Below, piece after piece: positions 1-7,500 of a DNA stretch of 39,841 nt. The stretch is taken from the NCBI RefSeq assembly GCF_001898325.1, contig NZ_MKTR01000032.1, positions 1 to 39,841 of the forward strand. Reading direction: 5' to 3'. Position 1 is the first letter of the stretch; every line of letters begins with the position of its first letter. The stretch comes from Microbacterium sp. 67-17 (GTDB lineage Bacteria; Actinomycetota; Actinomycetes; Actinomycetales; Microbacteriaceae). A model generated the notes under the pieces. The model saw only the letters and a list, made by a program, of their open reading frames with translations. It had not been told where the DNA came from and ran no database searches. Position numbers and translations under genes: made by a program.

Positions 1-178
1 GAGCGGATGCGGTAGCAGCTCCACTCTGCCGGGAGGTTCTCGTCACATCAGGGAAGCCAGATCAAACAACCTCCCTGGGCAGTACATCTAGCCACGTCAT
101 CCGTTCGGTCGCGACTTGATGCGGCTTCGGCGGCACACCACCCACGCTTAGGCGCGACCGAAAGAGTGCTCCCGCATC

Positions 179-235
179 TCAGTCGCGCCATTGTGTGGGC
201 TCATCCCGTGCAGATCCACACTTGGGCGCGACTGA
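179..235. repeat. Inverted repeat in a gene-poor 5' end
   Basis: The first 284 bases carry no gene I can support. Within them TCAGTCGCGCC at 179-189 is the exact reverse complement of GGCGCGACTGA at 225-235, an 11-bp perfect inverted repeat with a 35-nt spacer. Two related copies lie nearby: GGCGCGACCGA at 151-161 and GTCGCGACTTGA from 109. Such a cluster may be an operator array, a mobile-element end or a weak long-loop hairpin. The function is unknown. Confidence 0.4.
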
Positions 236-284
236 ATGCCGCGGACCGAGCGAAGCCGCCCGAACCGAGTGAAGGCCCCAGCTG

Positions 285-941
285 CTAGCTGCTGCGGCGG
301 GTGCGGTTCCAGCTCGCCTTGGCCGGGGCGAAGGGACTGCGGACGTGGATCGACCACGTCGAGTGCGGATGGATCGACAGGATCGCCTTCTCCCACCACG
401 TCCGCGCCTCCTCGGGAAGCTCAGGGAGGATCACGTCCTTGTCGGCTTCGTCGTCGGGGTAGGGCCGCAGAGCCTTCCAGACCAGCTGCACCTCGGGTGC
501 GCCGGTAGGAATGTCATCGATCTCGAGGACTGCCTTCTCCCACGGGAGCTGCAGGCGAGGATCGCGCCGGTAGACCCAGCGGTCGGCGGTGCCGTCCTCG
601 AGGTTGATCTGCAGCACCCAGGCATCCATCGCCTCGTCGAAGATCCAAGCCGACGGAATGTCGGCACCGTCGGGCAGGTCGGACCACCGGACGAGGTCGT
701 CACCGATCCGCGCCCAGCAGCTCATCCCCTCGGGGAGCGAACCCACGAGGTCGTCGAGCTGGGTGTAGACGGTGCTGATCGTGGTGCGGTCGCGCTCGCG
801 CAGGGGCTCGCCACGCCACTGGTCGTAGGCGCTCCCACCCGAGAGCCACCAGCGCGCATCGGTGTCGGCGAGCAGGTCAACAACGGATGCCGCGTCGAGC
901 CGCGTCCACGGGGTGTCGAGGCTCGGCAGTGAGTCGGTCAT
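285..941 (-). CDS. Nucleotidyltransferase-like hypothetical protein
   Basis: 218 aa. The N-terminal third reads WWLSGGSAYDQWRG followed by an arginine-rich turn, which resembles the minimal nucleotidyltransferase fold of aminoglycoside 2''-adenylyltransferase-like proteins (GG, then D/W, G and R). The usual following HxD catalytic pair is not obvious: the segment here is RERDRTTIST, so catalysis may be altered or lost. The remainder is tryptophan- and acid-rich with a plausible small alpha/beta fold, and no membrane segment or signal peptide. The ATG at 941 has a weak AGGA just upstream. The gene stands alone, tail-to-head with the hydrolase upstream. Family assignment is by motif only; the function is not known. 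Confidence 0.6.
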   Translation of the reverse strand: MTDSLPSLDTPWTRLDAASVVDLLADTDARWWLSGGSAYDQWRGEPLRERDRTTISTVYTQLDDLVGSLPEGMSCWARIGDDLVRWSDLPDGADIPSAWIFDEAMDAWVLQINLEDGTADRWVYRRDPRLQLPWEKAVLEIDDIPTGAPEVQLVWKALRPYPDDEADKDVILPELPEEARTWWEKAILSIHPHSTWSIHVRSPFAPAKASWNRTRRSS

Positions 942-996
942 GGTCCTATTGTGCTCCGCCGGCCGGACTCCCGCTCAGGAGGGCCGGGACTGCCGC

Positions 997-1740
997 TCAG
1001 GCGGGCAAGGACTCGGCGAACCCGCGCACGTGCGCGACAAGTTCGGTCGGCGTCGTGACCATCGGGAAGTGCCCCGTCGCGATTTCGACGACCTGCCATC
1101 CGGGCTCCTCGCGCACGAGGCGCCGCACCGGCTCGATCGTCGGGTAGGCGGGATCCGTGCAGTCGATGAACAGACGCGGGACCGCCTCGAGCAGGGCTGG
1201 GTCGTAGTCGAGCGGCTGCCGGTACATCCCGAACGGATGCGGCACGTGCCGGCGGTTCAGCCACGCGGCATCCTCGGGGCTGAGGTCGAAGCCCGATTCC
1301 GCGTTCGGCGCGGGCAGAGCGTTGTCGTTCTCGGCAGCGGCAGCCAGGCGCGCGGCAGCGACCTCGGGCGAATGGGCAACACCCCATCCGTCACCGGGCT
1401 GCGGGAACATCGCGTCAACATAGACCAGGCCCGAGAGCAGACCCGGATGCCGCTGCTGCAGCTCAACGGCGGCACCCGTGATGACCATGCCGCCGTAGCT
1501 GTGCCCGACCAGCACGACGTGCTCGAGCTCCTCCATCTCGACGAGGCCCAGAACGTCCGCGATGTGCGTGTGCAGATCGATGTCGGGTCGGCGCAGGTGT
1601 GCCCGCTCACCGTCGCCCGTCAGGGTCACGGTGTGGACCTCGAACCCGGCCTCGCGCAACGGTGCCACCACGCGTCGCCAGACCCAGCCACCCCCCCAGG
1701 CGCCATGAACCAGAACGAGGGCGGGGGCGGACGACGACAT
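997..1740 (-). CDS. Alpha/beta hydrolase
   Basis: 247 aa. The N-terminus has the HGAWGGGW oxyanion segment (LVHGAWGGG) and, near residue 80, the nucleophile elbow GHSYGG with the catalytic serine. A late His in ATGHFPM is the likely catalytic histidine. This combination matches the salicylate-esterase/methyl-esterase-like and EstC-type branch of soluble alpha/beta hydrolases. The substrate cannot be read from sequence. The ATG at 1740 is chosen because AGAGGA sits 7 nt upstream; an in-frame TTG five codons earlier would place that site inside the gene. It follows the VapBC remnant on the same strand and appears to be an independent housekeeping or accessory esterase. Confidence 0.8.
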   Translation of the reverse strand: MSSSAPALVLVHGAWGGGWVWRRVVAPLREAGFEVHTVTLTGDGERAHLRRPDIDLHTHIADVLGLVEMEELEHVVLVGHSYGGMVITGAAVELQQRHPGLLSGLVYVDAMFPQPGDGWGVAHSPEVAAARLAAAAENDNALPAPNAESGFDLSPEDAAWLNRRHVPHPFGMYRQPLDYDPALLEAVPRLFIDCTDPAYPTIEPVRRLVREEPGWQVVEIATGHFPMVTTPTELVAHVRGFAESLPA

Positions 1741-1789
1741 GGGCGATCCTCTCAAGACAGCGTCAACGCGACGATGCGGGCAACGGGAG

Positions 1790-2196
1790 TCAGGGTATCG
1801 GGAACAGCACTGCCTTGCCGCCCGGCACAGCTGCTGTCACGAGGCGGGTGTCGAAGGTTGCCAGGAGAGCGTCATGCGACGACGCCAGGGGCAGCAGGTA
1901 GGTGTCGGTGACCTGCGAGTTCGCGAGCAGTCGCTCGGTATGGATGGAAGAGTCGAGAAGACTGACCGAGTCGGCGAGGAAGACGTGATCAGCTCTCGCT
2001 GTCAGGCTCGCGAGAGATGCGAGCACGACGGGAACGGGCTGCGTGTTCGGGTACGGGGTTGCTGACCACCCGCACGACGCCGTTTTGCACCAGAGGGCAG
2101 GTGTGCCACGTGTTGTCGCCCTGTGACCCGGGCCGCGCGGCGAACCAGCTTCGCTGCCGCCAGAACGTCATCGTCGATCGTGAGGGTCGTGCGCAT
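1790..2196 (-). pseudogene. Decayed VapBC toxin-antitoxin locus
   Basis: The ATG at 2196 opens with [18 protein letters not shown], the classic VapB-like antitoxin N-terminus. After about 22 residues this frame turns into PIN-toxin sequence read out of frame. The toxin piece CPLVQNGVVRVVSNP is in another frame (around 2050-2110), and the C-terminal piece with DSVSLLD, QVTDTYLLPLA and LATFDTRL (1790-2026) is in a third. The rest of the antitoxin and the N-terminal half of the toxin, with its first active-site acids, are missing. This is one internal deletion plus at least one further frameshift. It starts 10 nt after the CNNM stop, so it may still be transcribed, but no functional toxin can be made. 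Recognition is by family pattern. Confidence 0.75.
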
Positions 2197-2206
2197 GCAT
2201 CAAGCG

Positions 2207-3505
2207 TCACGCATCCGCCGTCAACGGCGCGTTCCCGTCGTCGGCGCGGGCGAGGAGGCGCACTGTCGCGATGCGGCGCCGATCCAGCGCGGTGACCCGA
2301 AGCGTGGCGCCGGGGATGTCGATGGTGTCGCCGACGACGGCAAGGCGACCGAGCTGCTCGATGACGTATCCGGCGATCGTGTCTGAGCTGCCACGCGGCA
2401 ACTCGATGCCGGTGCGCTCCTCGAACTCCTGCAGATTCAGGCGGCCATCGATCGTGTCGCTGCCGACCAGGGCAGTCTCGGCAGCGTCGTACTCATCGAA
2501 GATCTCGCCCACGACCTCCTCGACGAGGTCCTCCAGCGTCACGATGCCGTCGGTGCCGCCATATTCGTCGACGACGACCGCGATGTGGTGGCCGCGCGCA
2601 CGCAGGCTCGTGAGCGTCGGCAGCACCCGCGCCGTCGCGGGCACGTACGGGATGTCGCGCACGAGCCCCGCAACCGGCTTGCTTGCCTCGTCACTGGCGG
2701 CGTCGAAAAGGTCGCGCACGTGAACGAACCCGACGATGTCATCGATGGACGTGTCGGCAACGGGGTACCGGGAGTACGGCAGGTCGCGGGTGCGCTCAAG
2801 AGCGTCCGCGACAGTGATGCAATCGTCCAGCGCGACGACCTCCGGCCGAGGACGCATGACCTCGCTGACCTGCCGGCCTCGCAGCGACAGCACGTCGTCG
2901 AGGATCCGGCGTTCGTCCTCGGGTAGGCCCTGGTGTGAGGTGACGATGTCGCGGATCTCTTCGTCGCTGAGCTCATCGGCTGTCTTGTTCGGGTCGCCGC
3001 CGAGCAGCCGCACGAGGGCATTCGTGGAGACGGACAGCAGCCAGATGACCGGCCGCATCAGCACCGCGAATCCGTCGAGCACGGGCGCGACAGCGTACGC
3101 GAACTGCGCATTGCGCTGAATCGCTAGGCGCTTGGGGACGAGCTCGCCGAGCACCAGAGAGAGGTACGCGATCACGAGCGTCAGTCCGATCGTCGCGATG
3201 GTCGCCGCGACCGGCTCCGCAAGTCCCATCCCCACGAGCAGTGGGGTCACTGCGGGGGCGATGGATGCCGCGCCATACGCGGCCGAGGCGAAGCCGGCCA
3301 CCGTGACGCCGATCTGCACCGCAGAGAGGAACGTGTTCGGATTGCGCGCCAGCGCGGCGACCTTCGCGCCGCGGCGCCCACGCGCAGCGATCGCGTTGAG
3401 CTGGCTCTCGCGCAGGGTCACGAGCGCCATCTCGGTCGCGGCGAACACTCCACCGATGAGCACGAACACGACGACGAGCGCGATATTCCACCACAGGTCG
3501 GCCAT
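2207..3505 (-). CDS. CNNM/CBS-domain transporter (hemolysin C family)
   Basis: 432 aa. An N-terminal CNNM (DUF21) membrane domain with about four hydrophobic segments spans residues 1-190 (start [18 protein letters not shown]). A CBS pair follows (about 210-335, with [14 protein letters not shown] and [20 protein letters not shown]). A C-terminal CorC/HlyC domain completes it ([18 protein letters not shown]). The family moves Mg2+ or other divalent cations, or regulates such transport; older names such as hemolysin are misleading. Its ATG shares one base with the TerC stop (TGATG at 3503-3507), so the two are translationally coupled and should be co-expressed under the upstream riboswitch. 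This favours a role in Mn2+/Mg2+ homeostasis. Length is normal for the family. Confidence 0.9.
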   Translation of the reverse strand: MADLWWNIALVVVFVLIGGVFAATEMALVTLRESQLNAIAARGRRGAKVAALARNPNTFLSAVQIGVTVAGFASAAYGAASIAPAVTPLLVGMGLAEPVAATIATIGLTLVIAYLSLVLGELVPKRLAIQRNAQFAYAVAPVLDGFAVLMRPVIWLLSVSTNALVRLLGGDPNKTADELSDEEIRDIVTSHQGLPEDERRILDDVLSLRGRQVSEVMRPRPEVVALDDCITVADALERTRDLPYSRYPVADTSIDDIVGFVHVRDLFDAASDEASKPVAGLVRDIPYVPATARVLPTLTSLRARGHHIAVVVDEYGGTDGIVTLEDLVEEVVGEIFDEYDAAETALVGSDTIDGRLNLQEFEERTGIELPRGSSDTIAGYVIEQLGRLAVVGDTIDIPGATLRVTALDRRRIATVRLLARADDGNAPLTADA

Positions 3506-4536
3506 CAGCGGTTCTCGACGGATGCTTCACTGTCGGCATCCGTCTCGGCGGTCTCGCCGGCAATGGCGGCTCTGGCATCCTTGCGGGTCTTCGCGAGACT
3601 CGCGATCGTCGCGACCGCAATCGTGCCCGCGATGAACAGGAGCGACAGCCAGATCGGGATCTCCGGGATCACCGTGATGGGCTCACCGCCGCCCAGGAAC
3701 GGCAACTCGTTCTTGTGGAGCGCGTGGATGAGGAGCTTGATGCCGATGAAGGCCAGGATGACCGCGAGCCCCTGGGCGAGGTAGACCAGACGCTCGAGCA
3801 GACCGCCGATCAGGAAGTAGAGCTGGCGCAGACCCATCAGGGCGAACGCGTTGGCAGTGAAGACGATGTAGGCCTCTTGCGTGAGCCCGTAGATCGCGGG
3901 GATCGAGTCGACGGCGAAGATGAGGTCGATGAACCCGATGGCGATGATGACGAGCAGCATCGGGGTGACGAAGCGGCGTCCGTCTTTCTTCACCGTCAGC
4001 CTGTCGCCGTTGTACTCGTTGCTCACGGGAAGGATGCGTCGCATGAAGCGCATGAACCGGCCATTGGCTGGGTCGGACTCACCGTGAGTGAACGCTTGGC
4101 GGTAGGCCAGGTACAGGAGCAGCGCGCCGAAGACCCAGAAGATCCACGAGAAGTTCTCGATGAGCGCGGCGCCCACCGCGATGAAGATCCCGCGCATGAT
4201 GAGCGCGATGACGATGCCGATCATCAGCACTTTCTGCTGGTAGATCTTCGGCACCGCAAACCCCGTCATGACGATGAGGAAGACGAACAGGTTGTCGATC
4301 GACAGGGCCTTCTCGGTGAGGTAGCCGGCGAAGTACTCGCCGCCGAAGTCCCACCCCGAGACGAGCCCGATTCCGACGCCGAACAGCAGCGCGAGGCCGA
4401 TGTAGAAGGCCGACCATCGGGCGGATTCGCCCAGGGTCGGCTCGTGGGGCTTGCGGACGTGCGCGTAGAACTCGTACACGAAGAACGCGATAGTGACCGC
4501 GATCGTGATGAGCCAGACCGTCAGGGTGACGTTCAC
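3505..4536 (-). CDS. TerC family membrane protein (putative Mn2+ exporter)
   Basis: 343 aa. Seven or more hydrophobic segments and the family motifs LTEKALSIDNLFVF (near residue 75) and GFIDLIFAVDSIPAI (near 200), each with acidic residues inside a membrane helix, identify TerC/Alx. These proteins export Mn2+ or help metallate exported proteins. The start is a GTG at 4536 with AGGAG six bases upstream; no ATG fits better. The C-terminal tail (after about residue 310) is hydrophilic and Ala/Glu-rich. The upstream leader carries a yybP-ykoY type riboswitch, which is the standard regulator of this family in bacteria. It is first in a two-gene operon with the CNNM gene. Confidence 0.92.
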   Translation of the reverse strand: MNVTLTVWLITIAVTIAFFVYEFYAHVRKPHEPTLGESARWSAFYIGLALLFGVGIGLVSGWDFGGEYFAGYLTEKALSIDNLFVFLIVMTGFAVPKIYQQKVLMIGIVIALIMRGIFIAVGAALIENFSWIFWVFGALLLYLAYRQAFTHGESDPANGRFMRFMRRILPVSNEYNGDRLTVKKDGRRFVTPMLLVIIAIGFIDLIFAVDSIPAIYGLTQEAYIVFTANAFALMGLRQLYFLIGGLLERLVYLAQGLAVILAFIGIKLLIHALHKNELPFLGGGEPITVIPEIPIWLSLLFIAGTIAVATIASLAKTRKDARAAIAGETAETDADSEASVENR

Positions 4537-4548
4537 AAGGGACTCCTG

Positions 4549-4579
4549 CCTTGGCGTGATGATCAGATCTACGCCAAGG
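4549..4579 (-). promoter_or_regulatory. Competing hairpin next to the terC RBS
   Basis: ACGCCAAGG (plus strand 4571-4579) and CCTTGGCGT (4549-4557) form a perfect 9-bp stem with a 13-nt loop. One strand of this stem is also the 3' strand of the riboswitch P1 helix, and the stem ends one base before the AGGAG ribosome binding site of terC. The two structures are therefore mutually exclusive. Ligand-stabilised P1 should free the ribosome binding site region, and the alternative stem should hinder it. This is an inferred ON-switch mechanism. Confidence 0.6.
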
Positions 4580-4669
4580 TCTTCTCCATCCCCGTTGCCG
4601 AGAACCGGTGACCCGGGACGCGAGAGCGTCCGTAATGACGAGCCGACCGTGGTGGAGTACTCCCCTTGG
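4574..4669 (-). ncRNA. yybP-ykoY (Mn2+) riboswitch aptamer
   Basis: Read on the minus strand, the leader opens with CCAAGGGGAGTA and closes with GGAGAAGACCTTGG. P1 pairs CCAAGG (4669-4664) with CCTTGG (4579-4574). Between them lie the CGTCATTACGGA internal segment, a perfect GGACGC/GCGTCC hairpin at 4616-4631, and the CCGGGTCACCGG arm. The GGGGAGTA start and GAAGACCTT end match the yybP-ykoY consensus as I know it, and the gene downstream is TerC, its classical partner. A covariance search would settle the exact borders. Confidence 0.82.
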
Positions 4670-4764
4670 TTACACGCGACGATACCGGAAGGGCATTTCC
4701 TGTTTCTGGGAAGGCGCTGGGAAGCCGTACCTCTCTCGCGGCCGCCGGGCCGGCGATCTCGTGG

Positions 4765-5724
4765 TCACGCGTCGATGACCAGACGCGAACCGAGAGCACG
4801 CGAAATGCAGATCATCATCGTTCCGGTGTCACGCCCGCACAGCACCGAGTCTCGATGATCGACGTCTCCCTCGATAACCCTGGTCTCGCAGGTTCCGCAG
4901 ATCCCCTCCTCGCAGGAGGCGAAGACGTCCCCTCCGGCGGCCTCGGCCACTTCGAGGATCGTCTGCCCGGGTTCGACCATCACGGTGATCCCGGTTCGCG
5001 CCAAGTGCACCTCAAACGGTCGATCCTCGCTGAGGTCGGCTGTCGTGTCAGCGGCCGCGGCAAACCGCTCCAGATGACCCTCGACACCCTGCAATGCACA
5101 GGTCTCTTCGAACTCTTTCATGAGTCTGGCCGGCCCGCAGCAGTACAGGCCCGCGCCGGGAGCGGTCGAGGACAGCACCGCCCTGAGATCAATACGTCGC
5201 CCGTGGGCACTCGGGTAGAGCATGACGCGGTCGGGATACGCTTCCTGCAACGACGTGGAATACGCCATGGACGACAGGGAGCGCCCCGAGTAGTGCAGCG
5301 TCCAGGGAATCCCGCGAGCCTCGACCGCCTCGATCATAGGCATCAGGGGCGCGATTCCGATCCCGCCAGCGATGAACACGTACTCGTCAGACTCACCCAG
5401 CGGAAAGTAGTTGCGAACAGCAAGAATGCGCACGGGGGTACCCACGGCGAGCTCGTGCACGGCAATCGACCCGCCCCGGCTCGCCTGCTCTCGCAACACG
5501 GCGATTCGCAGCTCGCGACGCCGGTGATGCGGCCCGCACAGCGAGTATTGCCGAATCTTGCCGTTGGGCAACTCGAGATCAATGTGCGCACCCGGATCCC
5601 ACGGGGGCAGGTCGGTGTCGGCGGCGAAGGTCACCGCCACGATGGCGTCTGCCACGCGTGCCACCTCGGATACGACGGCTTCGTAGATGACACGGTCGGA
5701 CGCTGCCAGTTCGGTGGTGCTCAT
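4765..5724 (-). CDS. Rieske-oxygenase reductase, phthalate dioxygenase reductase type
   Basis: 319 aa. Domains in order: flavin-binding barrel with RQYS at 58-61; NAD(P)-binding domain with GGIGIAP at 120-126 and YCCGPA near 194; C-terminal plant-type [2Fe-2S] ferredoxin with C271, C276, C279 and C306. It passes electrons from NAD(P)H through flavin and ferredoxin to Rieske oxygenases and is cytoplasmic. The start is the ATG at 5724, overlapping the oxygenase stop by 4 nt (ATGA), although the frame is open further upstream. It is the last gene of the oxygenase operon and likely serves both the complete oxygenase and the Rieske/Rieske-less pair. Unlike NdmD of caffeine degraders it has no extra N-terminal Rieske domain; a separate Rieske protein is encoded two genes upstream. 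Confidence 0.92.
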   Translation of the reverse strand: MSTTELAASDRVIYEAVVSEVARVADAIVAVTFAADTDLPPWDPGAHIDLELPNGKIRQYSLCGPHHRRRELRIAVLREQASRGGSIAVHELAVGTPVRILAVRNYFPLGESDEYVFIAGGIGIAPLMPMIEAVEARGIPWTLHYSGRSLSSMAYSTSLQEAYPDRVMLYPSAHGRRIDLRAVLSSTAPGAGLYCCGPARLMKEFEETCALQGVEGHLERFAAAADTTADLSEDRPFEVHLARTGITVMVEPGQTILEVAEAAGGDVFASCEEGICGTCETRVIEGDVDHRDSVLCGRDTGTMMICISRALGSRLVIDA

Positions 5725-6788
5725 CGAGAGCCTGCCTGCACCTCGGAGCGAACCGCTTGCAGAAACGGCGTCGCCCACACCCGGTCGGGGGGAACGAGGG
5801 AGCTCTCGGCGGCCAGTTCGGCGAGGATGCGGCGGTACTCGACGGTCATTCGGTCGGTGCGGGTGTGCATCTCTGTCTGGATCTCCAGCGGAAACTCAGG
5901 GCGGATCGACTGCAGAAGGTTGCGGTCCTCGTCCTGGATCTGGCGGTCGAGGGCAACGATGCCAGCTTGCTTCTCGGCGTCAGGAGCGTCGTTGCGTGCG
6001 ATGAACTGGCAGAACAACGTGTGTTCGTCATCGACGGGCGTCGCCATCTTCATGAGCACGTGATTGACACCGTTCTCGTACTCCATCTTGTCCCGGAAGA
6101 CGAACGGCTGAACGAGCTCCGAGTTCGTAACCCGCTCGGTGTACTCCCCTTCCAAACCGATGTTGCGCCGGAGCGCCTCGGTAACGCGGGCCCGGTAGGT
6201 GACGCGAGAGGTCAGGTGGTGACCGTCGCGCGTCACGACCATGTTGTTCATCTTGGGTGCTGACGAGTCGCCAATCGAGTTCTTGTGCGTCCACGCCACG
6301 TGGGAGACGTCGAGCGCGTTGTCGATGATGCGCGGCGCGGATGCATCCCACAGCTCGAGGATCTCGTAGATCACGGTGTATGCCGGATCCTCGGCCTCGG
6401 GAAGGTCGGGGATGTTTGCGCGCGGCATCCCGGGGCACACCCAGACGAAGCCGTACTTCTCCGCCACGAGCACCGACAGGGCTCGCGCGCGGGGAGGGAT
6501 GGGCTTGTCGTCGTCATTCTGGGGAATGCGCGTGCAGGCTCCTGTGGCATCGAAGGACCAGCCGTGGTACGGGCACACGATGTCGCCGTTTTCGACCCAT
6601 CCCTGCGATAGGCGGGATCCCCGGTGTGGGCACTCGTCGAGGGCGGCGCCGACGAGGCCCTTGCGGCCGCGCCAGAGCACGTAGTCGTCGCCGAGCAGGC
6701 GCACGCGGGTCGGCTTATTGGTGACGTCGGAGGAGTAGGCGACGATGTACCAGAACTCCTTGAGCGCGGGGACTTGGCTGACAAGCAT
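5721..6788 (-). CDS. Rieske non-haem iron oxygenase, complete alpha subunit
   Basis: 355 aa. The Rieske [2Fe-2S] centre is formed by C53, H55, C72 and H75 (CPHRGSR and CPYHGW). The mononuclear iron site follows as NALDVSHVAWTH: H163 and H168 with bridging D160, and a late acidic ligand near D288. Architecture and length fit the phthalate dioxygenase/vanillate demethylase (VanA) group of homomeric oxygenases, which catalyse O- or N-demethylation or hydroxylation. The frame is open for 190 codons further upstream, but that stretch is the other reading of the neighbouring Rieske gene; the ATG at 6788 has GAAAGG upstream and the natural N-terminus MLVSQVPALKEFWY. It begins 4 nt after the stand-alone Rieske gene and is coupled to the reductase. 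Substrate is unknown. Confidence 0.93.
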   Translation of the reverse strand: MLVSQVPALKEFWYIVAYSSDVTNKPTRVRLLGDDYVLWRGRKGLVGAALDECPHRGSRLSQGWVENGDIVCPYHGWSFDATGACTRIPQNDDDKPIPPRARALSVLVAEKYGFVWVCPGMPRANIPDLPEAEDPAYTVIYEILELWDASAPRIIDNALDVSHVAWTHKNSIGDSSAPKMNNMVVTRDGHHLTSRVTYRARVTEALRRNIGLEGEYTERVTNSELVQPFVFRDKMEYENGVNHVLMKMATPVDDEHTLFCQFIARNDAPDAEKQAGIVALDRQIQDEDRNLLQSIRPEFPLEIQTEMHTRTDRMTVEYRRILAELAAESSLVPPDRVWATPFLQAVRSEVQAGSR

Positions 6789-6792
6789 CGGT

Positions 6793-7500
6793 CTACCTTT
6801 CGTGATCGGGGTCGGAGGGGATCGGCGTAACGGGAAGCGCACCCGTGCGGCGCACCCATTCGGCCATGCCGGCGGCAAGCTCGTCGGCAGTGACCAAGGG
6901 AAAAAGGGCGCATCGCCGCGGGGCGATGGGCCGAACGGCAAAGCGCAGGGGTCCGAATTCGTCGGAACCGGTACGGACGCCGCCCACCGCCTCTTCGCTG
7001 GCGCCCAGGGCTGCGGTGATCTCCGGTGCGGCGGCGTCGATGATCTGCTCGCGCAGGAAAACGTCGGTGGCACCGAGCTCGGGCGCCGTCCCGGGAACCT
7101 CGTCCGGGCACCCCCAGACCAATCCCCCCGCAACGACAGTGGACAAGACGGCGACACTGCCCATCCCGCGGGGCACGACGTCTTCGCCGAGGGCGGGGAT
7201 GCGGGCGCAGGCACCGTCACGGCGATACGACCACCCGTGGTACCCACACTCGAGTACCTGGCGACCGCCAGGTCCGGGTGCGACTTTCCCCGCCGATAGC
7301 GGCACACGTCGATGGGGGCACACGTCGTGGAGCGCGGAGACCTCACCGTCCAGCTCAACCAGGGCCCAGGGGCGGCCCGCGAGGGTGACCGGTACGGGAA
7401 TCGGCATCGCAGCGCGAAGCTCCGATATGGGAGCGAGCGGGACCCACCCCACCGCTACCTTGGGCTCGATCTCGAGCGGGCTCGGCGGCGATGCGCTCAT
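6793..7500 (-). CDS. Stand-alone Rieske [2Fe-2S] protein lacking an oxygenase iron site
   Basis: 235 aa. An intact Rieske domain covers about residues 15-130, with C61, H63, C85 and H88 (CPHRRVP and CGYHGW). The next ~100 residues contain no NxxDxxHxxxxH motif and end at residue 235, so the catalytic domain of a normal ~350-aa oxygenase is absent or reduced to a remnant. The ATG at 7500 overlaps the stop of the Rieske-less gene by 4 nt, so the two proteins are made together. I infer an electron-transfer subunit that feeds the neighbouring Rieske-less catalytic subunit. It could instead be an independent ferredoxin for the complete oxygenase. It is larger than typical Rieske ferredoxins (about 105 aa). 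Confidence 0.85.
   Translation of the reverse strand: MSASPPSPLEIEPKVAVGWVPLAPISELRAAMPIPVPVTLAGRPWALVELDGEVSALHDVCPHRRVPLSAGKVAPGPGGRQVLECGYHGWSYRRDGACARIPALGEDVVPRGMGSVAVLSTVVAGGLVWGCPDEVPGTAPELGATDVFLREQIIDAAAPEITAALGASEEAVGGVRTGSDEFGPLRFAVRPIAPRRCALFPLVTADELAAGMAEWVRRTGALPVTPIPSDPDHER

Noticed and set aside
862..1911. 349-codon plus-strand frame opposite the alpha/beta hydrolase
   Set aside because: The opposite strand has the HGAWGG and GHSYGG motifs and a good start; this frame has none.
5721..7358. A single 545-codon frame covering the complete Rieske oxygenase plus upstream sequence
   Set aside because: The first 190 codons are the shadow of the stand-alone Rieske gene in another frame; the real protein begins at 6788 with a ribosome binding site and the conserved N-terminus.
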